Source: Nitrobacter vulgaris (lineage in GTDB: Bacteria > Pseudomonadota > Alphaproteobacteria > Rhizobiales > Xanthobacteraceae). From it: DNA of 64,000 nt. Location: contig NZ_MWPQ01000001.1 of assembly GCF_002028545.1 (NCBI RefSeq), positions 35,664 through 99,663 of the forward strand, read 5' to 3'. Positions 54,459-63,903 of the stretch are shown here, in pieces. The notes beneath the pieces were generated by a model. It saw nothing but the letters and a program-made list of their open reading frames with translations. It made no database searches and was not told where the DNA came from. Position 1 is the first letter of the stretch; each line of letters starts with the position of its first letter. The position numbers and the translations under genes are program-made.

Positions 54459-55133
54459 ATGCCCATCAATGCCGAATACCGCGGACCCGGTGACCTTCCC
54501 GAAGTGATACCAGTGTTCCCGCTGCCCGGCGCACTGCTGCTGCCGCGCGGCCAAATGCCGCTCAACATCTTCGAAATGCGCTATCTCGCAATGGTCGACG
54601 ACGCGCTCCGGGACGGCCATCGTCTGATCGGCATGATCCAGCCCGACATCGCCCATTCTGCGAGCGAGGACAAGCCGGAGCTGTTCCATGTCGGCTGCGT
54701 CGGGCGCATCACGCAGTTCGCCGAATCCGGCGACGGCCGTTATATCCTGGAGCTCACCGGCGTCTCGCGTTTCAAGGTCGTGGAAGAGCCGACGGTGTTG
54801 ACGCCCTATCGCCAGTGCAAGGTCGATTTCTTTGCTTACGCCGATGATCTGACCGCACGCAAAGGCGAGGACGCCGTCGACCGCAAACGACTGCTCGAGG
54901 TGCTGAACGATTTTCTCAAGGTCAACGACTTGAAGGTAGACTGGAGCGACATCGAGAACGCCCCGAACGAGGCACTGGTCAACGCGCTAGCAATGATGTC
55001 GCCCTATGGCCCGTTGGAGAAGCAGGCGATGCTGGAGGCAACTGACCTTAAAACGCGCGCGGAAATCTTGATCGCGGTGACCGAAATGGACCTCGCAAAA
55101 AAACGCACCAGCGGCGACCCCGGATTGCAGTAG
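54459..55133 (+). CDS. LON N-terminal (substrate-binding) domain protein
   Basis: 224 residues. Only the LON-N domain of Lon protease is present: EVIPVFPLPGALLLPRGQMP, LNIFEMRYLAMVDDAL, VGCVGRITQFAESGDGRYIL and LTGVSRFKVVEE. The helical part ends in EKQAMLEATDLKTRAEIL. There is no AAA+ or protease domain, so it may bind unfolded substrates without degrading them. A standalone gene of normal size for this family, not a broken lon. Downstream of cnoX. Confidence 0.9.
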   Translation: MPINAEYRGPGDLPEVIPVFPLPGALLLPRGQMPLNIFEMRYLAMVDDALRDGHRLIGMIQPDIAHSASEDKPELFHVGCVGRITQFAESGDGRYILELTGVSRFKVVEEPTVLTPYRQCKVDFFAYADDLTARKGEDAVDRKRLLEVLNDFLKVNDLKVDWSDIENAPNEALVNALAMMSPYGPLEKQAMLEATDLKTRAEILIAVTEMDLAKKRTSGDPGLQ

Positions 55134-55166
55134 CTAACGAAACGTCTCAACTGGTGGAGTGGATTG

Positions 55167-55209
55167 GACATTCGCCACCGACGTGCGGCAAACTCGGCAA
55201 GCGAATGTC
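55167..55209. repeat. Inverted repeat GACATTCGC/GCGAATGTC
   Basis: 9-bp arms at 55167-55175 and 55201-55209 with a 25-base middle, between the LON-domain and Trm112-like genes. GCGAATGT also occurs in the 54245 palindrome, hinting at a shared repeat family. Confidence 0.5.
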
Positions 55210-55269
55210 AGATTCAACCACAACCCATATGAACCCACCCGCCCGACTTGATCCTTCGAAGAGACCCGT

Positions 55270-55470
55270 ATGACGCCGCCCCCCTCCGATCGTCCCGAAG
55301 ATACCGTCGATCCAAAGCTTCTGGAGATTCTGGTCTGTCCGGTCACCAAGGGACCGCTGGAATTCGACGGCAAACGGCAGGAACTGATTTCGCGCTCGGC
55401 GAGACTAGCCTATCCGATCCGCGACGGCATTCCGATCATGCTGCCGGAAGAGGCTAGGAAGATCGAGTGA
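55270..55470 (+). CDS. Trm112-like zinc-ribbon protein
   Basis: 66 residues. [20 protein letters not shown] and [18 protein letters not shown] are the signature of the Trm112/YcaR family. Eukaryotic Trm112 activates methyltransferases; the bacterial role is not settled. Only one cysteine remains of the usual ribbon, as in many bacterial members. Last gene of the cnoX-LON-Trm112 group. Confidence 0.9.
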   Translation: MTPPPSDRPEDTVDPKLLEILVCPVTKGPLEFDGKRQELISRSARLAYPIRDGIPIMLPEEARKIE

Positions 55471-55583
55471 GGGTAAATCGAGCGAGGATGATGCACGCCG
55501 CCCTGGCTCTTCATTTCTCATCGGAAGAGGCATCGTCCTGACGGCGGCGACGCCACTCGGAGCGCCGCAGCCGTGCTCTCGCG

Positions 55584-56933
55584 TCATTGCACCACCTCGC
55601 CGTGCTGGCTGATGTCGAGACCTTCACGTTCGTTCTCGCCGCTGACCCGCAGACCGATCACCGCCTTGATGGCAAGCAGGATGATCAGGGTGACGATGGC
55701 GTCGTACACGACCGTGGCGAGGATGCCGTAGATCTGGACGATCACCTGATGGGTGTTGCCGTCGATCAGGCCCGTGCCGGCCTTGTTGATGGCGGTGCGG
55801 GCGAACACGCCGGTGAGCAGCGCGCCGATGATGCCGCCGACGCCGTGGACGCCGAAGGCGTCGAGGCTGTCGTCATAGCCCATCATGTGCTTGAGGCCGG
55901 TGGCGCCCCAGTAGCAGCCGATGCCGGCGACGGCGCCGATGACCAGCGCGCCACACGGATCGACGAAGCCGGAGGCCGGGGTGATGGCGACGAGACCGCC
56001 GACCGCGCCGGAGCAGATGCCGAGCGCGCTCGGCTTGCCGCGCAAGCCCCACTCGACGACCATCCAGGCCAGCGCCGCGGCGGCGGTTGCGATCTGGGTC
56101 ACCGCCATCGCCATGCCGGCCTGCCCGCCCGCCGTCACCGCCGAACCGGCGTTGAAACCGAACCAGCCGACCCACAAGAGCGACGCGCCGATCATGGTCA
56201 GCACCAGGTTATGCGGCGCCATGTTCTCGCTGCCGTAACCCTTGCGCTTGCCGAGCACCAGCGCGCAGACGAGGCCCGCGACGCCGGCGTTGATATGGAC
56301 CACGGTGCCGCCGGCGAAGTCCAGCACGCCGAGACCTCCGAGGAATCCGCCGCCCCAGACCCAGTGCGCGACTGGCGCATAGACCAACAGCGACCACAGG
56401 CCCATGAACCACATCATCGCCGAGAACTTCATCCGATCCGCGATCGCGCCGCAGATCAGCGCTGGCGTGATGATCGCGAACGTCATCTGGAAGCACATGA
56501 ACACCGATTCCGGGATCGTCGGCGCGGCGGCGGCGATGGAGTCCGTACCCATGCCCATCAGCAGCATGCGCGAGGCGCTGCCGAGAAAGTTCGTACCCTC
56601 GGTGAAGGCCCAGCTATAGCCGATCACCATCCAGAGCACGGTGGCGAGGCAGGTGATGGCGAAACTCTGCATCACCGTGGCGAGCACATTCTTCTTGCGC
56701 ACCATGCCGCCGTAGAACAGTGCGAGGCCGGGGATCGTCATCATCAGCACGAGCGCGGTGGAGGTCAGCATCCACGCGGTGTCGCCCGAATCCAGTTTGG
56801 GCGGCGGTGGCGCGGCAGGGGCGACCGCTGCGGCGCTCTGGGCAAGCGCGACGTCGGCAAATCCCGCAAGGCCGGCTGCGGCGAGTATCGCCGCGATGGC
56901 CAGTCCCGCGCGGGCCGGGCGTTCGAACGTCAT
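55584..56933 (-). CDS. amtB: Ammonium transporter AmtB (copy 1)
   Basis: 449 residues. A signal-like N-terminus (LAIAAILAAAGLAGFADVAL) is followed by 11 transmembrane helices. Signature parts: DTAWMLTSTALVLMMTIPGL, FYGGMVRKKNVLATVMQSFA, MTFAIITPALICGAIADRMK, DFAGGTVVHINAGVAGL (first pore His), YDDSLDAFGVHGVGGIIGAL (second pore His). The tail RVSGENEREGLDISQHGE ends in the cytosol, where GlnK docks. ATG 56933 has AGGAG upstream. It follows the broken glnK1, but its own frame is intact. Confidence 0.95.
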   Translation of the reverse strand: MTFERPARAGLAIAAILAAAGLAGFADVALAQSAAAVAPAAPPPPKLDSGDTAWMLTSTALVLMMTIPGLALFYGGMVRKKNVLATVMQSFAITCLATVLWMVIGYSWAFTEGTNFLGSASRMLLMGMGTDSIAAAAPTIPESVFMCFQMTFAIITPALICGAIADRMKFSAMMWFMGLWSLLVYAPVAHWVWGGGFLGGLGVLDFAGGTVVHINAGVAGLVCALVLGKRKGYGSENMAPHNLVLTMIGASLLWVGWFGFNAGSAVTAGGQAGMAMAVTQIATAAAALAWMVVEWGLRGKPSALGICSGAVGGLVAITPASGFVDPCGALVIGAVAGIGCYWGATGLKHMMGYDDSLDAFGVHGVGGIIGALLTGVFARTAINKAGTGLIDGNTHQVIVQIYGILATVVYDAIVTLIILLAIKAVIGLRVSGENEREGLDISQHGEVVQ

Positions 56934-56970
56934 GTGCTTTACTCCTGATTGAGGAAGGATGAGCGCGAAA

Positions 56971-57428
<458 letters not shown>

Positions 57429-57699
57429 AACCGGCCCAATTGCTTAACGACCTATGAATTCAAGGCTTTTTGGCTCGGCTGCCACGCGGTGCGACATCGG
57501 ACGGAACACTCCGCTCAAAGCCTGACCACACCTGCCCAAAAGAAAGGCAGCGTCCGGCTTTCAGGATATTTTGCTCAAGGGGAAGGCATCAGGAGTGCGT
57601 TCGAGAGGTTCGAAACACCGGTACCGATCAGAAAAGCCCCCGCTTCTGAAACCAGAACCGGGCCAAGGAAAACGCCGTCATATCGAAGTCGTCATGCGG

Positions 57700-59016
57700 C
57701 TATTGCAGCGCCTCGCCGTGCTGGGAAATGTCGAGACCTTCCAGCTCGTTCTCGCGGGAGACCCGTAGCGCCACGAAAGCGCCGACCAGCTTGAGGAGGC
57801 CGTAAGTCACCGCACCTGACCAGAGCAGGGTGACGGCCACGCCATAGAGCTGCAGCAGCAACTGGCGCGGATTGCCTTCGAGCAGGCCAGGCACGCCGCC
57901 GATCGACGAGGTCGCGAACACCCCGAGCAGCAGGGTCCCGGTCAGTCCGCCAATGCCGTGGACGCCGAATACGTCGAGCGAATCGTCATAGCGGAAGCGA
58001 TGCTTGAGGCTGGTGCAGGCCCAATAGCAGATCAGTCCGGCAACGATTCCGATGATGATGCCTTGCAGGGGCGTGACAAAGCCGGAGGCCGGCGTGATCG
58101 TGCCGAGACCCGCAACCGCGCCCGAGATCATGCCGAGTACGGAGGGCTTGCGCCGCGTCGCCCACTCGATGGCTGCCCATGTCAGCGCGCCGGCGCAGGC
58201 GGCGAGATGCGTGGCGATAATCGCCATCACCGCGCGCGAATTCGCAGCCAGCGCGGAGCCGCCGTTGAATCCGAACCAGCCGACCCACAAAAGCCCCGTG
58301 CCCATCACAGCGAGGGACAAATCGTAGGGCGACAAATTGTCCGAACCATAGCCGTGACGGCTACCGAGGACTTTCGCCGCGACCAGCCCCCCTACGCCGG
58401 CGCTGAGATGCACCACCAGCCCGCCCGCGAAATCCTGCACGCCGGCAGCGCCGAGGAAGCCGCCGCCCCACACCCAATGCGCAAGCGGAATGTAGACAAA
58501 GATAAACCAGCCGATCGAAAACAGCAGATAGGCCGAGAAGCGCATCCGGTCGGCCACCGAGCCCGCCACCAGCGCCACGGTGATGATCGCGAAGGTCATC
58601 TGGTAAAGCATGAACAGTGCTTCGGGGATGGTCTTTGCCGCGGGATTGACGGCGTCCATGCTCATACCGGCGAGAAACATGCGGCCGGGCGATCCCAGCC
58701 ACGGCCCGTCGCCTGTGAACGCCAGCGAGTAACCGAACGCCACCCACAGAATCGAAATCACCACCACCGCTGCGAGGCTTTGCGCCATCGTCGCCAGCAC
58801 GTTCTTTTTGCGCACCATGCCCGAATAGAACAGCGCCAGCCCCGGGATCGTCATCATCAGCACGAAGGCCGTGGCGACGATCATCCATGCGGTATCGGCG
58901 GCGCTGACAGTTGAAGTGGCGCTGTCCGCAAAGGCCGGCGTCCCTGTCGTTACGAAAATCGTGATTGCAACGATTGTCGTCGCAGCGCCTGCTGCCCAAC
59001 GCAAAAGTGCCCCCAT
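57700..59016 (-). CDS. amtB: Ammonium transporter AmtB (copy 2)
   Basis: 438 residues, a paralogue of the downstream copy. DTAWMIVATAFVLMMTIPGL, FYSGMVRKKNVLATMAQSLA, MTFAIITVALVAGSVADRMR, DFAGGLVVHLSAGVGGL and YDDSLDVFGVHGIGGLTGTL carry the periplasmic gate and both pore histidines. The tail RVSRENELEGLDISQHGEAL matches copy 1. ATG 59016. It follows the intact glnK2 by 92 bases. Confidence 0.95.
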   Translation of the reverse strand: MGALLRWAAGAATTIVAITIFVTTGTPAFADSATSTVSAADTAWMIVATAFVLMMTIPGLALFYSGMVRKKNVLATMAQSLAAVVVISILWVAFGYSLAFTGDGPWLGSPGRMFLAGMSMDAVNPAAKTIPEALFMLYQMTFAIITVALVAGSVADRMRFSAYLLFSIGWFIFVYIPLAHWVWGGGFLGAAGVQDFAGGLVVHLSAGVGGLVAAKVLGSRHGYGSDNLSPYDLSLAVMGTGLLWVGWFGFNGGSALAANSRAVMAIIATHLAACAGALTWAAIEWATRRKPSVLGMISGAVAGLGTITPASGFVTPLQGIIIGIVAGLICYWACTSLKHRFRYDDSLDVFGVHGIGGLTGTLLLGVFATSSIGGVPGLLEGNPRQLLLQLYGVAVTLLWSGAVTYGLLKLVGAFVALRVSRENELEGLDISQHGEALQ

Positions 59017-59108
59017 TGTTGTTCCCCGACTTTCGGATTCTCTTATGTCACCGACGTGGTGCAGCGGTCTTCGCGCTGCTTCGCCGCGCCGGGAACACGT
59101 TCACATCG

Positions 59109-59567
<459 letters not shown>

Positions 59568-59680
59568 TCACAGTGTGGAGACCTCGGCACGGACGGGGCC
59601 GGTTTTTCGCCTGAACCAGGTTCGCGTCGTTGCGACTAAAGGGGACCACCGGCAAGAGCCGATGCGTCTTGGGGAAATTC

Positions 59681-60565
59681 ATGCCGAACCGTCTGTGGTT
59701 TTTCGCCTCTGGAAACACCCAGCAAGGCCCGTATTCCGAAGACCGGCTGCGGGATTTCATCGTCCGCGGCACCGTGAACGCCGACACTCGCGTCTGGACC
59801 GAGGGCATGTCCGCCTGGGAAAGAGCCGGCGATATTCCGGGCCTCCTGTCCGGTGCTATGGCCGCTGCGCGCATGCCGCCGGGGCCCGCGCATGGAGGCG
59901 AGTCGCTGACCGGCAGTGACGGCCGTGCCGGCGACTCGCTGTCGGCGGATTTCAGCATCTGGGAGTTGCTCGGGCGCAGCCTGATCTTCGTCATCGGCTT
60001 CCTGCTGGTCGTTCCGGCACCCTGGGTGGCCACGAGCTTCTACCGATGGTTCATCTCTCAGGTACGGGTGCCGCAGCGGCCCGATCTCGGATTTACCGGC
60101 CAGCCGATGGATATCTGGTGGGTATTCGTGTTGAGCGCGCTGTGCACCTACTCCGGCGTGACCGGTATACCTTATATCGAGTTCATCCTGATTCCGGTGC
60201 AGGCCTGGCTGTCGTGGATGACGATTAAATGGATCGTGGCGAATATCAGCGCCAACGGACGGCCGCTTCAGCTTTCGTTCCGGGGCGACGCCATGCATTA
60301 CGTCGGCTGGACTGTGCTGCTCCATCTCTCGCTCATCACCATCATCGGCGGGGCATGGGTCATCACGGCGATGACGCGCTGGATGTTCCGCAACATTGAT
60401 GGCACCCGGCGCGAGATTATCTTCAATGCCAGCGGCCTTGAGGTGTTGTGGCGAACGGTGGTGGTTGCGATCGGCTGCATATTGATCATCCCGATCCCAT
60501 GGGTGCTCAGCTGGATCGCGCGCTGGTACATCTCGCAGATCGAACTGTCGCCGCGGGCGGCTTAG
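59681..60565 (+). CDS. GYF-domain-containing membrane protein
   Basis: 294 residues. Residues 1-55 are a GYF_2/DUF4339 domain: LWFFASGNTQQGPYSEDRLR, RVWTEGMSAWERAGDIPGL. Hydrophobic stretches follow at about 97-115 (LIFVIGFLLVVPAPWVATSF), 145-190, 210-235 and 265-285, resembling DUF898-type membrane proteins, with the repeated pattern VPAPWVATSFYRWFISQ and IPIPWVLSWIARWYISQ. ATG 59681 has GGGGAA upstream. Function unknown; GYF domains usually bind proline-rich peptides. Confidence 0.75.
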   Translation: MPNRLWFFASGNTQQGPYSEDRLRDFIVRGTVNADTRVWTEGMSAWERAGDIPGLLSGAMAAARMPPGPAHGGESLTGSDGRAGDSLSADFSIWELLGRSLIFVIGFLLVVPAPWVATSFYRWFISQVRVPQRPDLGFTGQPMDIWWVFVLSALCTYSGVTGIPYIEFILIPVQAWLSWMTIKWIVANISANGRPLQLSFRGDAMHYVGWTVLLHLSLITIIGGAWVITAMTRWMFRNIDGTRREIIFNASGLEVLWRTVVVAIGCILIIPIPWVLSWIARWYISQIELSPRAA

Positions 60566-60630
60566 ATAATGATGATTTCGGATCGAATCGATCCAAGATC
60601 ATGCACGTGATCGATTCTCACATCTTGAAA

Positions 60631-60677
60631 AGCGGGATGCGGGGCGGAAAACCGCACACACTTTTCCTCATCCCGCT
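60631..60677. repeat. Palindromic repeat family A, copy at tesB
   Basis: AGCGGGATG and CATCCCGCT flank GGCGGAAAACCGCACACACTT. It abuts the tesB stop codon and so forms a hairpin at the end of that transcript. A GGATCGAATCGATCC palindrome lies just left, near 60582. Confidence 0.7.
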
Positions 60678-61538
60678 CTAGCGCCGCTCGCGCACCGAGC
60701 CTTCCTGCACCACGGACGCGACCAGCGTGCCGTCCTGCTTGAAGATCAGGCCGCGGGCGAGACCACGGCCGTTCTGGGCATTCGGCGAATCCTGCGCATA
60801 GAGCAGCCACTCGTCAGCGCGGAACGGGCGGTGAAACCACATGGCATGATCGAGCGATGCCGCCATCATATGCTTATCGAACAGCGTGCGGCCGTAGCGC
60901 GCCATCACCGCATCCAGCAGGGCGAAATCCGACGCATAGGCCAGCGCGCACATGTGCAGCGCCGGGTCGTCAGGCAGACTCGACGCGGTGCGGATCCAGA
61001 CATGGACACGACCGTCCTCGATCTTCTCGCCGAAGTAGCGGTTGAGTTCGACCGGGCGCAGTTCGATCGGCCTGTCCGATTCATAGTAACGGCGGATGAA
61101 CTCGGGCACCTCCTTGAACATCGGCTGCTTGACGAATTCCTCCGGCGAGAGTTGCTCCGGCGGCGGCACGTCGGGCATCCGATCCTGATGATTGAAGGCG
61201 CCTTCCTCTTCCGCATGGAACGACACCATGAGCGAGAAGATGGCGCGGCCGTGCTGGATCGCGGTGACGCGCCGCGTCGAGTAGCTTTTGCCGTCGCGCA
61301 ACCGCTCCACCTGATAGATGATCGGGATCGCGGGGTCGCCCGGCAGAATGAAATAACAATGCAGTGAATGCGGCAGGCGGCCTTCGACGGTGCGGCACGC
61401 GGCCACCATCGCCTGCGCGATCACCTGCCCGCCGAACACCCGCTGCCAGCCCGTCTTCGGGCTGTTGCCGCGGAACAGGTTTTCCTCGATCGGCTCCAGA
61501 TCGAGGATCGAGATCAGATCGATCAGACTTTTGGACAT
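60678..61538 (-). CDS. tesB: Acyl-CoA thioesterase II
   Basis: 286 residues, a double hot-dog fold. Hydrolyses medium- and long-chain acyl-CoA. SPKTGWQRVFGGQVIAQAMV, LPHSLHCYFILPGDPAIPI, then ALAYASDFALLDAVM (catalytic Asp), AASLDHAMWFHRPFRADEWL and the closing VASVVQEGSVRERR (catalytic Gln). Length and motif order match TesB. ATG 61538. Divergent from the hydroxylase gene at 61708. Confidence 0.95.
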   Translation of the reverse strand: MSKSLIDLISILDLEPIEENLFRGNSPKTGWQRVFGGQVIAQAMVAACRTVEGRLPHSLHCYFILPGDPAIPIIYQVERLRDGKSYSTRRVTAIQHGRAIFSLMVSFHAEEEGAFNHQDRMPDVPPPEQLSPEEFVKQPMFKEVPEFIRRYYESDRPIELRPVELNRYFGEKIEDGRVHVWIRTASSLPDDPALHMCALAYASDFALLDAVMARYGRTLFDKHMMAASLDHAMWFHRPFRADEWLLYAQDSPNAQNGRGLARGLIFKQDGTLVASVVQEGSVRERR

Positions 61539-61707
61539 CGCGGCGCCTTCACCATGAACTCATGCGTTGTCATACCGTAAATCCCGGGGGTTCGCGGCCT
61601 CTAGCCGTCCTGGAACGACGACACGGGCCGAGCGGGTGCTAAAGAAGCAACGTTTGGAAACCCGTTTCGACCGGCTATACTGCGGCAGCACAGAAGCAAG
61701 GCGTACC

Positions 61708-62928
61708 ATGACGACACAACAGAGCATTGTCATCTGCGGCGGCGCATTCGCGGGACTGGCGCTGGCGCTGGCGCTGCGCCAGGGGCTGGGCGCCGGAGTT
61801 CCGATCGTGGTCGCCGATCCGGCGCTGGCAAACCGGCCGAGCCGCGATCCGCGCGCTACCGCGATCGTTGCCGCCTGCCGCCGCCTGTTCGAGACGCTCG
61901 GGGTCTGGAACGAGGTCGCCGGCACCGCGCAGCCGATCCTCGATATGGTGGTCACGGATTCCAAGCTCGAGGACGCCACCCGTCCGACATTTCTGACGTT
62001 TACCGGCGAGGTCGAGCCGGGCGAACCGTTCGCGCACATGGTCGAGAATCGTTATCTGATCGAGGCGCTGGCGTCTCGTGCGGAAGCGGAGGGCGTCGAG
62101 TTGCGCGCGACCGCGGTGACGGGAAACGACGTGCGGCCGGGCGGAGTCATGGTCTCGCTGGCCGACGGCTCGACGATTGACGCAAGCCTTCTGGTGGCGG
62201 CAGACGGTGCGCGTTCAAGGCTGCGCGAGCGCGCCGGAATCGCCACCCACGGCTGGGAGTACGACCAGTCCGGCATCGTCGTCACCGTCGGCCACGAACG
62301 CGACCATCAGGGCCGCGCCGAAGAACATTTTCTCCCCGCCGGGCCGTTCGCGATCCTGCCGCTGACAGGCCGACGCTCGTCGCTGGTATGGACCGAGAAG
62401 CGGGCGGATGCCGCGCGCATCGTCGCGCTTGCCGAAGAAGAATTTCATGCCGAACTGGAGCAGCGCTTCGGCCTGCACCTCGGCGAGATCAAGGCGCTCG
62501 ACAAGCCGCGCGCATTCCCGCTTCACTATTTCGTCGCGCGCTCATTCATCGCCGAGCGGCTGGCGCTGGTCGGCGACGCGGCGCATGTGATTCACCCGAT
62601 CGCGGGTCAGGGCCTGAACCTCGGACTGAAGGATGTCGCTGCGCTGGCGGAAACCATAGTCGACGCTGTCAGGCTCGGCATCGATCCGGGGCAGCCCGAT
62701 GTGCTCGAGCGCTATCAGCGCTGGCGGCGCTTCGACACCATGGCGATGGGCTTCGCCACCAACACGCTCAATGTTTTGTTCTCGAACGAATCGGCGCTGC
62801 TGCGCAGCGTGCGCGACATCGGCCTCGGTCTGGTCGACCGAATGCCGCCTTTGAAGAACGCGTTCATCCGCCAGGCGGCGGGACTGACCGGCGAGATGCC
62901 ACGGCTTCTAAAAGGCGAGGCGCTGTAG
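61708..62928 (+). CDS. UbiH/UbiF/COQ6-family ubiquinone biosynthesis hydroxylase
   Basis: 406 residues. A class A flavin monooxygenase: FAD motif IVICGGAFAGLALALALRQG, the DG motif VAADGARSRLRERAGI and the GD motif ALVGDAAHVIHPIAGQGLNL. Members hydroxylate the ubiquinone ring; alphaproteobacteria use several paralogues with different positions, so C5, C6 or C1 cannot be chosen here. ATG 61708 gives the family start (MTTQQSIVICGG); the frame from 61567 is longer but unsupported. Confidence 0.88.
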   Translation: MTTQQSIVICGGAFAGLALALALRQGLGAGVPIVVADPALANRPSRDPRATAIVAACRRLFETLGVWNEVAGTAQPILDMVVTDSKLEDATRPTFLTFTGEVEPGEPFAHMVENRYLIEALASRAEAEGVELRATAVTGNDVRPGGVMVSLADGSTIDASLLVAADGARSRLRERAGIATHGWEYDQSGIVVTVGHERDHQGRAEEHFLPAGPFAILPLTGRRSSLVWTEKRADAARIVALAEEEFHAELEQRFGLHLGEIKALDKPRAFPLHYFVARSFIAERLALVGDAAHVIHPIAGQGLNLGLKDVAALAETIVDAVRLGIDPGQPDVLERYQRWRRFDTMAMGFATNTLNVLFSNESALLRSVRDIGLGLVDRMPPLKNAFIRQAAGLTGEMPRLLKGEAL

Positions 62929-63037
62929 GCCTCGCGAGATCGGTGTCGAAGTTTGATTTCCGCTACAACAGCCGGATTGTGCTTGGCGTGGATCAAGCCT
63001 TAGAATAAACGAGTCATACCAATAGTTTACTAACGTA

Positions 63038-63066
63038 TTGATTCACAACGATGAATCTGCTATAGG
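63038..63066 (+). promoter_or_regulatory. Putative promoter of the candidate RNA
   Basis: TTGATT (63038-63043), a 17-base spacer and TATAGG (63061-63066). The predicted start, about 63073, is exactly where the inverted-repeat structure begins. Confidence 0.45.
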
Positions 63067-63072
63067 TTTAAC

Positions 63073-63172
63073 CTGAGCAGGCAACGTCGGGACCACTCCG
63101 AGTCTCCAATCGCGCGAGGCAATGATCCCTTCAAAAGGATCATATTAGGAGCCGGGGGCCTGCTCACTTTTT
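63073..63172 (+). ncRNA. Candidate structured small RNA of about 100 bases
   Basis: TGAGCAGGC (63074-63082) pairs perfectly with GCCTGCTCA (63158-63166), closing a structure followed by TTTTT (63168-63172). Inside are TCGG/CCGA (about 63087-63101), CTCCAAT with ATTAGGAG, and the strong hairpin ATGATCC...GGATCAT (63122-63143). A promoter-like pair sits directly upstream. It matches no RNA family I recognise (not SRP, 6S or tmRNA). It could instead be a 3' structure of the minus-strand DUF3800 fragment, whose stop lies in its right arm. Confidence 0.4.
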
Positions 63173-63903
63173 CCTCCAACTATTCGCATTAGCTCCGTAG
63201 AAAGTGAAAAGCTCCTTCTGCGGATCGGTAAGGTTCATTTCTCCAAGCAGCGGCATTGGTTTTACGCCAAACCCGAGATACCAGCGTCTCCCATTATGAT
63301 GCATGAGTGGCTTTAGAAGCTTTGCATAGGACGGATCGCACTCGACTTGAGCACCTCGGTTGAGTTCAACGGCTTGGAAAAAAGAACCCGCGATTACATC
63401 GGCCAGTTGAAGGCCTGCTCTGTCACCATGATCGTGTGCATAAATTTCATCGAAATCGATGACAGACCAAACAAGCTCCTTGTAGCCTAAAACCTGAGCG
63501 CCCCTCTCGTAGAACATCCTCCGAAGGTAATCGGTAAAATCCTTGTAGGTGAGGTCACCACGTCGGGAAAATATAATGCGAAGCTTGTCTTGGTCTTTCC
63601 GCGCTTCTGGGACATGTTGGGCGCAAAACGCCGTGACGCGTTCCAATAGCAAGCGAGTCAGAAACCAATAAATCCAGGCTTTATTGTCATCGTCTAGGCG
63701 CGGATTTTTGTATTTCTCGATGTTCTTTTTGTTGGACATCGCGACGAAACACCTCGCAGGCTTCGTCGCCAAGGCTGCACAAACGTGTGTTTTTTTGAAA
63801 GGCAGCAGCTTGTTGAAATGCAAGTCAGCCCGCCTACTGATAAACTGTTTTTGAACGTCCCGAGTCCATGTGACCATCTCGGAATCGTTTTGAATCCTTA
63901 CTA
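63164..63903 (-). pseudogene. DUF3800 gene truncated at its 5' end by an IS
   Basis: The open frame from ATG 63877 codes 237 residues: LHFNKLLPFKKTHVCAALAT, ARCFVAMSNKKN, IIFSRRGDLTYKDFTDYLRR and the DUF3800 end HDHGDRAGLQLADVIAGSFF. The family's N-terminal part with the DES(G) motif is missing. The frame continues upstream without a stop to the IS boundary near 63904 and meets TGA inside the element, so the 5' part was replaced. DUF3800 proteins have an RNase H-like fold and often accompany mobile DNA. Lower GC than its neighbours suggests acquired DNA. Confidence 0.75.

Noticed and set aside
54459..55133. Decayed lon protease gene
   Set aside because: Standalone LON-N domain proteins of this length are a normal family, usually beside cnoX-like and Trm112-like genes, and the frame is intact.
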